Positions 1 to 11,606 are shown, counted from the first letter of the stretch. The stretch: 64,000 nt of DNA from Sweltsa coloradensis (GCA_024449915.1 JAMZAV010000161.1:992001-1056000); one strand, 5' to 3'. Notes: generated by a model not told the origin, from the letters alone. Made by a program: numbers and translations.

Positions 1-172
1 CACGACAATAGTGGGTGGAAGTTAAAACAATTCAGCAATCTCCATTCACCTAGCATAGGTAAGCTGGAATAAAAACATGGCAACTTAAATTGGATTAGGT
101 AGGCCTAAGACAGAATTGTTTACCATGAATAGTTTAGAGGTTCTAGGCCTAGTTCAGTTCTGTTTTGAAATA
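1..172. other. Edge sequence, no feature seen
   Basis: AT-rich sequence with two TAGGCCTA-type motifs; nothing else recognisable. Confidence 0.3.
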
Positions 173-800
173 CTAGGAAGCTTTGCAAACGCTTTTTTTT
201 TAGTCACATTGATGGATGAGCTTTTTTTGTAAGTTTTTAGTTTGCGTGGGGTCTCTTTACTTTTGCAAGAGCTTTTTGAACGCATTGTAGGCCCCCTAGG
301 TGATTGTTGTCAAGTTTCTATTGTTACTTGTTAATTGTTATTGTGTACACCTCAAAAAACTCATTTTAAAACCTTTATTCTAGATGGATTCTGGCTAACT
401 TTTTCAACTTTTTCTTTCATAAAGCAATACATAACCATTAGGGCCTACCTTGGTCCTTAATCCTTAATGTACATGTGAAATATGAACGTTGTAGCCCCAC
501 CCGTTTGGTCAGAATCGGCCCAAATGTCACGAAAATATCGCACTAAAAATAATAAAAAATCGTAAAAGTACAATATTCAGGGCCTAAGAAATATTTCTTC
601 GATTGTACCCAAAAACAATACAGGTTCAGATATTTCAAAGGTCCCCTCCAATTTTTATCAAGATCGGATAATTATGCTGTTTGCCTGGTAGAGAGCGAAC
701 AAACAGACAAAAATACAAACAAAAAACAAAAAAAAAACATTGAAGCAAAATTTTTTGAGGGGTCAGTGAAATTGAAGTCTTTGCTTTGCTCATCCAAAAA
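173..800 (+). mobile_element. Helentron-like interspersed repeat, copy 1
   Basis: Starts CTAGGAAGCTTTGCAAACGC, with GGATGAGC at 214-221, and ends GCTTTGCTCATCCAA, so the subterminal motifs are inverted to each other. Contains the shared inner segment on failing to clear AGATCGG and GTTTGCCTGGTAGAG. No ORF. The same layout occurs at 958, 12033, 15455, 41100 and 46269. Subterminal inverted repeats, low coding capacity and inner repeats resemble HINE/DINE elements of Helentrons; this class call is inference. Confidence 0.6.
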
Positions 801-957
801 ACTCAAGTTTCGCAATTTTTTTCACAAAAATGTTTTACCAAACTTTTAAACAATTAAATCATTTCGGGTACGGTACTCACATTTAGTACAAAGTGACAAA
901 CGTAGTGATAGTCGAGTCGAGCCTAACATGATGGCTGGCTGGGTGTTTTTTCTCATG

Positions 958-1735
958 CATTATTGGATGAGCGAAGCGAAGATTCCATTTCACTACACTG
1001 GAGAAAAAAATCCGGAATGTTTTTTTTTCTTTCTTTCTTTCTTTCTTTCTTTTTTTTTGTATTTTTGTCTGTTTGTTAGCACGATTCCGGCTAAACCGAT
1101 ACTCCGATTGCGATGAAATTTTATTGAGACCTTCGAAATCTCTGAACTTAGAACTGCCACGTTTTTGAGCGCAATCGAAAAAAATTCTCATAAAAATTGC
1201 AATTTTACGATTTTTTTCGATTTTTAAAAAATTTCTTCGATTTATAATACCTACACGCTTTGTCCGATTGTAATGATTTTTTCACAGAACCTTTATTTTA
1301 TGAATTTATATATTCGTGGAAAATTTAAGCGCAATCGAAAAATTATTTCTCATGAAAATCGCAATTTTACAGGGGTTTTCTATTTTAAAACAATTCTTCG
1401 ACTTATTACACCTACATGCTTTATCCGATTGTAATGATTTTTTCACAGAACCTTAATTTTATGAATTAATATATTTGTGTGAAATTTGAGCTCAATCGAA
1501 TAATTATTTCTTATGAAAATCAAAATTTTACAATTTTTTTCTTTTTTAAAATTACGATTAATTAAAAAAATTAAGAATTAAAGTTTATTTTTTATTTAAT
1601 GTATATTAATTTAAAAAAAAATCTTCAACTTAGTAATGATTTTTTCACAGAACAGAAAATCCGCATAACACATGGTATCTCAATGCACCAATTACGCTCA
1701 TCCAACAACGCGGTGGGACTTAAGCGTTTTCCTAG
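958..1735 (-). mobile_element. Helentron-like interspersed repeat, copy 2
   Basis: Minus orientation: ATTATTGGATGAGCGAAGCG at the left, GCTCATCCAACAACGCG and TTTTCCTAG at the right. The inside holds two to three tandem units of about 170 bp (CTTCGAYTTAT...CCGATTGTAATGATTTTTTCACAGAAC) and a CTTT microsatellite near 1025-1050. No coding capacity. Confidence 0.65.
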
Positions 1736-2089
1736 TGGTAGGTAATTCTGTAGGCTACATTCATACACAAGCACCGTGTACTAGGTATGTAAGCCCTACC
1801 TACGCACATAATAATGTTTTTAATTAAAGTTTTATTTTTGACAGCATCAGCTGCTCTCTCAACACTCGCTGCAAGTGATGCGGTGCCCTGCAAGATCACA
1901 GTATTCGTGTTCAAGACATCTCGGTCATCCAATCATCACCTCTGGTGCAAACTGGAAAGTTTGGTAAGTGTGCCTTAAGACTGTTGTGGAATGTGGAGTC
2001 CCGCGTAATGCATACTTCACTCCAGAGATCGCGCTCCGACTCTTACCAGCAACGTGGTCTCGATGGCTGTGACTCTCGTAACAAGGCCC

Positions 2090-2465
2090 TTGTTCCCACA
2101 AACTGGAAAGTCAGGGAAATAGAAATTAGTCAGGGAAAGTCAGGGAAATAGTTCATTTTGACCCAAATGTCAGGGAAAGTCAGGGAATTTAACTACTAAA
2201 ATCAAAAAAGCTACAAATAAATCAATTTTAAAACCATTAAAATATTATACTGTGTATGTATTGCTTTAAAAAAATAAAAAATAAAATGATCAATTACAGA
2301 GATTTTAAAGGAGTGCGTTGGGCGGCTATGGGGATGGAGGAGGCCGTTTAAAAAAATGTTTTCAAAACATTTTAGTCTGGTCAAGATGTTATTGCACAGT
2401 CAGAGAAATTTAAGAAAATTGACAGGGAAAGTCAGGGAAATTAATTTTCAAAGATTTGTGGGTAG
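2090..2465. mobile_element. MITE-like repeat with GTCAGGGAAA motifs
   Basis: Bounded by CCCACAAACTGG on the left and TTTGTGGG on the right. The decamer GTCAGGGAAA recurs in clusters near both ends (2110-2190 and 2400-2440). No ORF. Superfamily and target duplication could not be fixed. Confidence 0.4.
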
Positions 2466-2746
2466 GCCTACCCTGAGGGCTGGCTAACCAGCCAGCTCAC
2501 TGGTCGAGCGGGCCACGATGGAAGAGGGGATGCGATCACATTTCATTCATCGCACAGATCAAGAGCTGTGTGTGCCGCGATCTCCAAGCTAGCTTAAGAA
2601 CAGCTACCTAACTACATAGTGGTACCTAGGTCAAGGACATTTAAAGATCGAATTACAAAACTGCAATGAATGCACTTGATAGGCTATCAGATTGTATACA
2701 CTTTTGTGGGCTCAATCGTCCGAACAAGCGCGTAGTTAAATTAAAA

Positions 2747-2788
2747 CCATCCCCTGATGAGTCCTAGAAGGATGAAACGCGTCGTGGT
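2747..2788 (+). ncRNA. Type I hammerhead ribozyme, minimal stem III (Penelope/retrozyme type)
   Basis: All core elements are in order: CTGATGA (2754-2760), stem II GTCC-TAGAA-GGAT (2761-2773, four pairs including one G.U), GAAA (2774-2777), tiny palindromic stem III CGCG (2778-2781), and the cleavage triplet GTC (2781-2783), with cleavage predicted after C2783. Stem I pairs ACCAT (2746-2750) with GTGGT (2784-2788), leaving CCC unpaired. The GAAACGCGTC signature is characteristic of hammerheads in Penelope-like elements and related repeats, whose short stem III favours dimeric folding. No Penelope reverse transcriptase was recognised nearby. Confidence 0.8.
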
Positions 2789-3326
2789 AAATTAGCTGCA
2801 GTTGTAATCAATAGGTAAAAAGATTTGTCGCCCCCAGGCCTTCAGGCTGGCCTTTATGTTCTCTATGTTTTCCCAACCTGTCAACCCTTCTCCAATCTAA
2901 ACAGTTCTTGGCTTAGGAGCCGTTTTAGTAAAGAGGCACATAATAAATTCTAAGGTTGTTCCGAATGAGCCGTGTCCAGCTTGATAGATCGGTATTTCAT
3001 ACTTAAATATGCCGGTCTCTAGATGGTCATTGTTCGCTGGTCGATGATGTCGGCGCCCTGATGGTTGGTATGGTCTTCTTTAAAAATTTAATGTCCCCAC
3101 CGATTATCAGTTTTGTGAACGAGTAGGTAGACTCTAAATCTAAACACTAATTTATTTACTTATTGCTTGTTTTTTTTTTACTCTCTGTTTCACTTTCAGG
3201 GGTAACTTAGGCCCTACCGTACAAGAAACTCAGTCGTCAAGGAAACTACAATCTTGAGCAGTCATTGTCACCGCTAGCTTCATCAGTTTAGAAGAATTGT
3301 GTAAACAGGTAAGTGTTATTGATATA

Positions 3327-4232
3327 CAGTAAGAACCCTCTTATCCGATCTCCTCTTATCCGATGTACCGTGTTAACCGAGCCGCCAAAAAAAAATAAAA
3401 AATAAAAAAAAATAAAAAGTTTTAAATACGTAAATAAAACATAAAAATAATTACAGACGCCGCGCCGCACTTTTTTAAATGTACTCGCATACATTTGTAG
3501 GCATGCCTTACGAGTGAGTGCAAAGAAGATAGATCGGCGATATATCTCGACTTTCGAGCAGTGTGCATCAGTGTACTGAGCATATAGAGTTCAGTGGTCA
3601 GTGTGCGTCGGGCGCATCGCCGGTAAGCGTCAGTGCCACCCACTGAGCATATAGAGGTCAGTGTGCGTCGCGCGCCTGCGCGTGCGCATACGATCCAGCC
3701 ATCTCACACACAGCTGTTCAAAGATGGTCGTTGTGGAACTAGATGCAATCATGTTTCAACCGATTCACGAAATTCATAATCACGACGCATTGAATTGTTA
3801 TTCCTGGGCTTATCTTATTTCTTTCCCAGACTTATCTTGCGTCGTGAGCTTCAGCGCGGGCATAGTAGTGAGAGGTTTTCCCACATGAGAAAGAGAGCTA
3901 GGCCTAGGCCTATGTTTGCATTGTAGGCCTAGGCCTACTGCGTCGAGTTTAGGCCTAGGCCTAGACATACGTTTTTATTACGACATGTAGGCCTAATTGT
4001 GTACGTGTGTTTGTGAGCTTGAATTACAAGCTATTAAATCATTTAGTATACCCTGTATGAAGTGTATCGTGTGTATTTTATGTTCCTTTATCCATTACAT
4101 GTGTCATATATCATTTTACCACATCAGGCTATGCTACGAGAGCAAATAAACAAATGAACCGCGCCATCCGAGTTTTTCGCAAATCCGAGGTGCCCCCGGT
4201 CTCATCCAACTCGGATAAGAGAGTTCTTACTG
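3327..4232. mobile_element. pogo/Tigger-like nonautonomous element with TA duplication
   Basis: Ends CAGTAAGAACCCTCTTATCC and its inverted form (GGATAAGAGAGTTCTTACTG), each flanked by TA (3325-3326 and 4233-4234). The terminal sequence matches the CAGTAGAACCTCGATTATCC style of pogo-like elements. About 906 bp, no transposase. The inside holds a cluster of TAGGCCTA motifs at 3898-3965 and GTCAGTGTGCGTCG repeated at 3598 and 3657. Confidence 0.85.
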
Positions 4233-4369
4233 TATTCAAGTACCACCATTGTTGTTCCCTTCTGTTACAAAAGAGCAATGTTGTGTAGGGTAGGCCTACG
4301 TATAATCATAATATTGTTTTTCTTATATACATGAAAATTGAAAATCTAAATTTACAAACATTTAAAAAA

Positions 4370-4522
4370 ATCCCTATCCCACACCAGGCCTTTCAAACAC
4401 TGGTAGAAATTACTGGCATTTTGTATTCTGATGTTTTATCTCCTTTTTAATCTTTCCACTTGACATTAAGCCTACCGGTACTTCACTTCCTAGATATCTA
4501 AAACTATCCACCCCTAGATATT
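4370..4522 (-). mobile_element. LINE family B fragment
   Basis: CCTATCCCACACCAGGCCTT onward matches 24780-24915 in the same orientation, with a small insertion near 4470. It encodes only a short part of the reverse transcriptase thumb region. It stops where the hAT end at 4530 begins. Confidence 0.7.
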
Positions 4523-4529
4523 ACCAATA

Positions 4530-4738
4530 TAGGGCTGTGCGAGACTCGATATTTCGAGACGAGCTCGAGCAGAATTGTCTGCTCGACGCTCGCTCGATCT
4601 GCTCCGTAATAATCTCGAACATTTGAGTCTCGAAAAGTCGGGTCTCGTATGTCGTTATCGAGAAGTCAAAATTGCTTGCAAGTTGCAAGCGATATTTTTT
4701 TATAAAATCGACTTTCCACAGAACTCGCAAAATCTTTA
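4530..4738. mobile_element. hAT end, truncated relative of the element at 14010
   Basis: Begins TAGGGCTGTGCGAGACTCGA like the complete element at 14010-15230, followed by CTCGCTCGAT-type repeats. No matching right end is present, so this is half an element. Confidence 0.55.
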
Positions 4739-4779
4739 AATGGCTGGTTTTTCTCTACGCTTATTTTCTGGACACTTAA

Positions 4780-6365
4780 CAGGGCTTGACAAATTTTAAA
4801 AAATCTACTTGCCCAGCCGGGCAAGTGGCCCAAAATTTTAGTTGCCCAGACTCAATTCAAGGTTGACACAATAATGCAGGGCTGCCACTGATATTTTTTT
4901 TCAAATCCTGTATGAGGACGTTAAATATCCGCAAATATCCGTGAAAAGTCTAAAATCGTTGATTTCATTGATCAAACTATGAGAATGGATAAATGTGATG
5001 TTTATATTTGTTAATATCATAACCTAAAAGTTGCCAAGGGCCTAGGCCTATGCACAGACGAGAAGAAAGGAGCCAGAAACGCCCGTGGTTGCTTAAATTA
5101 AGATTGCATAAAAATTTAAAATGTTATTTATTTACAGAAAATCCATTTTAAACATTAAAATAATATTTTCTGACCTGGTTAAAAAATTCTAGGCCTAGGC
5201 CCTAGGCCTAGCTAGGCCCTATGAATGTTGCATCACAATTTTGACCTAGGCCTAGCCTAGGCCCATGTGTTGTGTTCTATAATAACATTGCAGAACTTGA
5301 TAATAACATTTTAATCATATACTTATTCTATTTTTCACTTTTAATATCACATAATCCAAACTTTATAAACAAAAACGAAAGAAAACAATTTTGTAGGCTC
5401 TTGGCTGTTCAATTTAACTTGCATCCTCCCTAAAAGCAAAGCTGTGCTTGGCTGTTTCTCAAATGGAAGCAGTAGGGATTGGATACACAAAGGCAGTTCC
5501 TACTACATCTGGGACACGGCTCCGCCCATGCTCCGCCCCCTATCGAAAGTCGAATCGATTATCGCCCCGCCTTCAATGTTTACAATCGAAATTAGCCCGC
5601 GCAGATTCAAATATACGAAAATAAGCATAGAAAACGTAATTAACAAAATATCCGTAAATAAGACTAAAAATCCGTTTATCCGTTTTGCACCCTTAATATC
5701 CGTAAAAACGGATAAAATCCGTTAAAACGGCAGCCCTGCAATAATGTTCTTTATTTAAACATATGTACAACAATTTTCTTCATTTTAACAATAGCCGCGA
5801 GTCATTAACTTTATGCACCCGTTTTTTATCATACTCTCGGTCATATTTTTACCCTTTTTGACAGGTTCATTAGCTAGGCCTAGACCTATCTCATCTTCGT
5901 TAATTGTGAGTGGCTTAAAGTAGGCGTAGTCAGAGACGTTGACGCTACTCCACTAGGCCTACAGTTAAAAAAGTTCCGTATATCCATTTAAGAATGGTTC
6001 AATATTACGCAATAGTTTGAAAGTGTCAAAAATGGTTGGAATTTTAAGAAACGGTGAAGGTAAACAAGTCTCGGATCTCCATTTTCTCGACAGCAGTGAA
6101 TTATGGGTCAAGTCGAAAGGTCGATATCGACTGAAATGCGATTGTAGTGGTATGTGGTGCAGCCTGTGGCAAGTGCTTGGAACTACGTCGAGCGTCTGTC
6201 GCCTGTGGATAAAGTAGGTTTCTACTTAGTGAAATCTTACGCGATTCGAGTTTTTAACCAAATTTGTTGGTTGCCCGTACGGGCAACTTACTATAAATTA
6301 TAGTTGCCCGTGCCTGGAGTGTTAGTTGCCCCGGGCAACTCGGGCATAGGAATTTTCTAGTCCTG
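4780..6365. mobile_element. Outer hAT-like element, interrupted by a second hAT
   Basis: Left end CAGGGCTTGACAAATTTT, right end AAATTTTC reversed as AATTTTCTAGTCCTG; both ends carry inverted GGGCAAC/GTTGCCC blocks. The flanks ACACTTAA and CTTGAGAT only partly agree, so the target duplication is eroded. A younger hAT element sits at 4877-5738. No transposase domain seen. Confidence 0.6.
4877..5738. mobile_element. hAT nonautonomous element with exact 8-bp duplication
   Basis: Termini CAGGGCTGCC and GGCAGCCCTG; target duplication CAATAATG at 4869-4876 and 5739-5746. Subterminal ATATCCG and its relatives recur at both ends (AAATATCCGC, AATATCCGT). 862 bp, no transposase. Confidence 0.92.
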
Positions 6366-7087
6366 CTTGAGATAGCAAGAAATAGTTATTTATTGTTGAT
6401 GCTGGTGGATTTTCTTTAAGTGAAAAAGAATATAATGACATCAACGCGTAATTTTATCGATCTACTAATGAGGTTTCATCAGAAAGTAACAGTACAAATG
6501 TATCCCGTAAGAAGCCCTAGGCTAGGGCCTGGAGTGAAACCGGTACGTTGATTTTGATGTATTGTGTTCAGGTTTGGCATGAAAGTGGCATTGTCGCTTT
6601 ATTTCATCGATCTTGAATGGAATGACTTTTCATCGGGAAGTGATGGTGATATTGACAGTCCAAGTGTATCCCGTAAGCCTAGAGCTAGGGCACCCTAACC
6701 AAGACGCGTATTTTTTGAACAGTTTATACTTTAAAATAAGAAACCATTATTTAAGGTGACCATATTTTGATATTTTGATAGTTACAAACCGCGACAATTA
6801 CTAAAGTGTAAGCATATGTACCCCACGGACCATTTCGGGGTCTAGGGCAGATTTAGATGCTATTAAAAAAAAAAAAAAATTGCGTCAAATGCCCAGAAAA
6901 TAGCTGTATGACATGAAAATATGAATTAAATATGGGTGTAATGTGTACATTTTTTAGTCATAAAATCTTTATCTAGGCTAGTGGTTCAAAAATGATAGTA
7001 CAAAACAAAATAGTACACACATTTAGCAGATAATAATTCATTGATGAGGGCATCATACTAATGAAGGCCTAATCAATAAGAATAAAG
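6366..7087. other. No gene seen; short diverged duplication
   Basis: Two stretches near 6470-6530 and 6630-6700 share TTTCATC, then GTATCCCGTAAG and CCTAG motifs; they look like an old duplication. An A-run lies at 6866-6879. Nothing codes convincingly. Confidence 0.3.
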
Positions 7088-7150
7088 TAGGGCTGTGCAA
7101 ATATTCACTTTCGAATAATATTTTACCCATATTCGATTCGAAATTCGAAT
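7088..7150. mobile_element. hAT terminal fragment
   Basis: TAGGGCTGTGCAAATATTC is a typical hAT end; the rest of the element is absent and a LINE tail follows at once. Confidence 0.45.
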
Positions 7151-7368
7151 AATAATAATTATCAGACCCCTATTCCAACATGCATCGTGTCGGCGGGTGA
7201 CGAGTCACCATTTTCTCGGGCTACGGTTTATCAATGCTTGCTAGCCAGGCTCAGCACCTCATCTTCTTCGCTGTCCGTTAAGATCGACATTTCCACTAGT
7301 TATCTCCATTTCTTTCCTATCTTCCCAGAGTTTTTCCCAAATCTTCCCTCTTTCTTCTATAATTATTA
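7150..7368 (-). mobile_element. LINE family A 3' fragment with (AAT)n tail
   Basis: The 3' end on the minus strand reads CTAGCAAGCATTG, then a stem-loop GGTGAC-GA-GTCACC (7196-7209), TTCCAAC reversed, and an AAT tail near 7148-7160. It matches the 3' ends at 10040, 23765 and 25932. Only the last codons of the LWEDRK region remain. Confidence 0.75.
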
Positions 7369-7471
7369 ATTACCTAATTACCGATCAATAATAATAATAA
7401 ATAATACTACGTAGTTTATAAATTTCCAATTATCCATCATTTTTATTTTATCATTATGTGCAACCCTACTA

Positions 7472-8355
7472 GGGGTAATTGGGGTAAGTAGGAACATGGG
7501 GTAACGAGGAACGACGTTGTAGCGCTTCCAAATATGTTGATTAAAATCGGGTGTTTTTAAATTATTCATGTCCAATAGCCTAATAATAGGCCTACCTACT
7601 TGGACCACTTGGGGACATAGCTAGAAATCAATACATTTGTAACAGGCACGGTATATTTTATTTTAATTGACACCTTTAAAAAAAACATTTGTTAAGTAGC
7701 AATTCTTCCTAATTACGATTTTTTTATGAACAGTGTGTATTTTTTTGTGCAAATCTGCATATGTAATTCTTTTCTCTTGACCTGTATCTTCCCAGATAAT
7801 TTTTTTACTTTGTACCCATGGTCATAAATACCACATTTTCATTGGTTGTTCTGACTTACTCCAACAAGCACTATTTTGGAGGTAACTAGGAACACCTTTA
7901 CATTGTACACACATTTACACATTTATACACATTTACACAATTGTATACCAAACCTGTAAAATGTAGGCATCACCTAGAAAAAATCTAAGATATAGGTACC
8001 ACATGTTCACTGAGATAAGACCTATGTTCCTACTTACCCTAGAGGGCCTAGATATTTTTCCATACATCTCCTTCGGAGCTATGGCCGTTGTTCCTACTTT
8101 CCCCTAAATCTTGGGGTAAGTAGAACAGTAGGGGTAGAAGTTGCACATTTTTTTCAAACATTTTTTTATTTTTAAATGATACAGATTGTGAAAAACTTAT
8201 ACATATGGGTTAAAACTTAAAAGGCAACATTTCAAAGAAAAATATGGTAGGCCTACTGCATGTAAAGACCAAACTTTTAAACTAAACAAACTGTGATTTT
8301 TTAAAGTGAAAACTTAGCAAAAGTGTTCCTACTTACCCCAATTGGCAATTACCCC
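7472..8355. mobile_element. TA-flanked MITE carrying GGGGTAAGTAGGAAC motifs
   Basis: Termini GGGGTAATTGGGGTAAGTAG and the inverted CTTACCCC plus AATTACCCC, each bounded by TA (7470-7471, 8356-8357). The motif GGGGTAAGTAG is repeated internally (8112) and in inverted form (8030, 8325). Likely a Tc1/mariner-type nonautonomous element. Confidence 0.8.
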
Positions 8356-8357
8356 TA

Positions 8358-9570
8358 GTCACTGTGTTGCACATTTCAGGAATGGGAGGAACCTGTACGG
8401 TCGTCAAGAAGGCTCTTCGAGTACCTTCCATATCGAATGTCGCAGCTCACGATTGATTCTTCAACTTCAGCATCTCCGACATCGCCATATTATTCAGCCG
8501 CCTATGCTCGTATCGCACAATAATTGATGTTTGTAAGTCAGTTCTTGGAACAGTTGATTTATTCCTTATCCCTCTATCCTCCATTTTAAGAGGTGTATCC
8601 TGTATGTTCGGTACGGTGCTCGACTACTTGCTTAACTATTTCATTTGTTAGCGTAATTTTATAAAGTTTGTTAACTTCCTTGTTTCTTGCAGTCTCCAAG
8701 TTATCTGACGCGGCTATTGTCAGTGAGTGAAGTGATGATATCGTTAAGCTAGTGGTCATGAAAAAGCACCAGCATGTTCCCAGCATGTTCACTAGCTCAC
8801 ACCACAGTTTACGTTAACTGTCTAAACTGTTTTTAAGCTCATTACTACCAGGATGCTATCACGGTTTTACGTTGAATTTTTAAGAACAATGCTAGGCCTA
8901 TTTATAATTCCCTAAAATAAGGGTATTACGTCCACCGGTTGAACGTTGATCTGCTTATGTCGCGATAATTTTGTGGTCCAGTGCTGTTTTTCACTGTTTT
9001 TACCACGTTTCCTACTGTAGGCCTAACTGGCATTGTGTTTATCCAAGTAAAATAGGCCTAGTGAAAATAAAATTACTTAAATGTTAGGAATGTAGCCTGA
9101 TTTAAAAAACAAAATTGATAATTGTTTATTGAGAAATCGCTAACCCTACTAAATAGGCATTGGAACCCCTTTAGCTTAATTGCTGCAAGTTCAATGTCAA
9201 TGGTTGCCAGCACGAGGCTACTCTGGAGTAAACTGTGGAGTGAACCCTAGTGTCTCCTGGTAGTGGGTGTGGTGTATGTCTGTATTGTCCATGATACTTA
9301 ATTTTAGCTGCTCTTATTGAATCTCATCGTCCCGAGTAAAACAACATGGAAATAAAAGGATCGAGTATAGGACAAACAACTTGAGATTTAAATGTTGACC
9401 TAGTGATCAGTCAGGTTAGAAGAACTGTTAGGCTGACAGATTGTCTACTCCACTTCAGGTAAACTGTTGACCACTCTTATCTTTCATCACTTTCCTTATC
9501 CAGCCTTTTGGCATTCATTATACCATACTTACTCAATAACAATAACATAATACGTAATAAATAATTAATA
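8358..9570. other. No gene seen
   Basis: Unique-looking AT-rich sequence with a few TAGGCCTA motifs. No ORF with recognisable protein, no repeat partner noted in the window. Confidence 0.3.
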
Positions 9571-9613
9571 ATTATATGAATCAATAACTATGTCCTTAAA
9601 GAGGGCTTATGCT

Positions 9614-9616
<3 letters not shown>

Positions 9617-9648
<32 letters not shown>

Positions 9649-9797
9649 ATACTACTATATGGTTTTTAAGCATTATGCCCACTTTAAGGACATTATTGAT
9701 TCATAGCAGTTGTCGTAAAAGTTTGCCCTGACTGGGGTTCGAACCCAGAACCTCCGGCTTAACGTGCCATAGCTCTACCAATTGAGAAACCGGTACA
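9617..9797 (-). mobile_element. tRNA-derived SINE, copy 1 (Asn-like), ATT tail
   Basis: On the minus strand: CTCAATTGGTAGAGC (A box/D arm), an anticodon loop like ACGTTAA (GTT, Asn), GGTTCGAACCC (B box/T arm), then a short unrelated body and an (ATT)n tail at 9617-9646. The acceptor stem does not pair, so it is tRNA-derived and not a tRNA gene. Confidence 0.72.
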
Positions 9798-9867
9798 AAA
9801 CAAACAAGAAACACAATTAACTCATTAAAAATTTATTTTATTTATTATTTTAAATATTTAATTAAAA

Positions 9868-9963
9868 AAACAAACTCAATTGGTAGAGCTATGGCACGTT
9901 AAGCCGGAGGTTCTGGGTTCGAACCCCAGTCGGGGCAAACTTTTACGACAACTGCTACAAATC

Positions 9964-10034
<71 letters not shown>
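9868..10034 (+). mobile_element. tRNA-derived SINE, copy 2, AAT tail
   Basis: Same head as the copy at 9617-9797 but in the opposite orientation: CTCAATTGGTAGAGC, then TGGGTTCGAACCCCAGTC, then ACGACAACTGC and a long (AAT)n run to 10034. With copy 1 it forms a head-to-head palindrome with arms of about 90 bp. Confidence 0.72.
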
Positions 10035-10035
<1 letters not shown>

Positions 10036-11562
10036 CATCATAACTCAGTTCCAACTATGTCGGGTTGAGTGGTGGTTTTCCACCATTATCAAGGGCATGA
10101 AACTGTAGATACTAAGCTTGCCAGACTCAGTGTTTCTTCCACATCATCTAACTCCTTCCTCTCCACCAATTTACTCCACTCTCTTCTGTCCTCCCACAGC
10201 TTTACTCTTGCCACATGCTCCCACACTTCATTCCGTTTTCCAACGTCTTCTTGAATTAATCTTTCCCATTTATCTCTTGGCCTTCCTACTCTTCTTTTCC
10301 CCTCCTCTGCCGCTTCAAATTCTCGTCTTGGAATCCTCTCTCTGCCCATCCTTTTCATATGTCCAACCATCTTAGACTTTCTTTCCTAGCTTAAACTTCA
10401 ATCTCTCCAATCCCAGTTCTTTCCTTATTTCATTACTTCTTATCTTGTCCATCTTTGTAACTCCCTTAATACTTCTTAAAAATTTCATTTCTGCTGCTTC
10501 CAGCTGACTCTCTTCTTTTGTTCCCACTGCCCATGTTACTGCCCCATATGTTAGTATAGGTACAAAATATGCCTTATACAGCAAAATTTTACATTTTTGT
10601 GGGAACAACTCATTCCATAGTAACTTTCTCACCAATTGGTAAAACCCTTCTGCTTTTTTGCACTCTAGATGACACTTCCCTACACACTTTTGCATCTTTT
10701 GTCAATATACTTCCCAAATATTTAAATTCTTCTTTTTCTTCTAAGACTTCTCCACGTAGTACAATATTTTCCATGTCTCTAGGCCTGCCCTTTGTCTTCT
10801 TTTGCATACGCAAACATTCACTCTTTTTCTGATTGATTTTTAGACCAAACTCTGTAGTAACTTCGTTCCATCTGTCCACCTTCTCCTGCACTTCTCTGGC
10901 ACTCTCACCCCAAATCAACACATCGTCCGCAAACACTAATGTTCTTGTGTCCTTTCCATCTGTATTTGGTTCCACTCTTCTTATAATTTCATCCATTACA
11001 ACAGTAAAGAGTAGGGTTGCCGTTCGATGTGAAAATCGTGATCGATAATCGGAGGCATCGAATCGATTATCATATCGAAATATATCGATATCATAGACCC
11101 AAATCGATTATCATATCAAATTCCAAATTGAGCCTAGGAAGCAGAAACACGGAAGAAACATCACGAATTCAATATAATTGGGCAGACTGACGCTAGAGAA
11201 GTTCACGCCACAACACGTCGAGCCGTACTGAATACATCGCAATCGGGCCGGGCGATGTTTTCGTATCGCCTTGTATCGCGCTGCGAGCGCATGCGCACTG
11301 GCGGCGGTGGGCGTGGCATTATACTTGAGCAGCGATTGGCTACTCCGACAACCAATCGGCGCGTTGATACGACAGCGCGGCATTTTTAAGCATGGTAAAC
11401 CGCGAAAACATCGATGTCACTATTTAAATCGATAATCATATCATATCATATCAAAATACTTGAATCGATTATCATATCATATTACTGATATCGATAATCG
11501 ATCGATATTTCGATTATCGACGGCAACCCTAGTAAAGAGTGTTGGAGATAACACACTACCTT

Positions 11563-11563
<1 letters not shown>
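10036..11563 (-). mobile_element. LINE family A copy, 3' half, split by a hAT MITE
   Basis: Minus-strand reverse transcriptase remains: LVFADDVLIWGES (catalytic FADD), EEFKYLGSILTKDAK, KLLWNELFPQKCKILLYKAY, then the tail GRPRDKWERLIQED and LWEDRREWSKLV. Frames shift near 10370 and 10650, so it is dead. It matches the 516-codon ORF at 26145-27695. A hAT MITE occupies 11012-11531 inside the RT coding part; the short remainder 11540-11563 (SVGDNTLPC) continues the RT. The 3' end has a stem-loop GGTGG-TTTT-CCACC (10071-10084) and the AAT tail. Confidence 0.88.
11012..11531. mobile_element. hAT MITE with exact 8-bp duplication
   Basis: Termini TAGGGTTGCCGTTCGA and its inverted TCGACGGCAACCCTA; target duplication GTAAAGAG at 11004-11011 and 11532-11539. 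Inverted ATCGATTATC blocks run deep into both ends. 520 bp, noncoding. The insertion interrupts the FADD-proximal reverse transcriptase of the host LINE. Confidence 0.93.

Positions 11564-11606
<43 letters not shown>
11564..11606 (+). repeat. (AAT)n microsatellite
   Basis: About fourteen AAT units between two LINE fragments, probably a LINE or SINE tail. Confidence 0.85.

Noticed and set aside
6430..6700. Two similar stretches that might encode an acidic Ser-rich peptide
   Set aside because: Short, with stops; more likely an old noncoding duplication.
9720..9955. Functional tRNA-Asn genes
   Set aside because: Acceptor stems do not pair and position 33 of the loop is not T; both continue into a SINE body and AAT tail.
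9880..10068. ORF with a long poly-Asn run
   Set aside because: Translation of a SINE and its (AAT)n tail.
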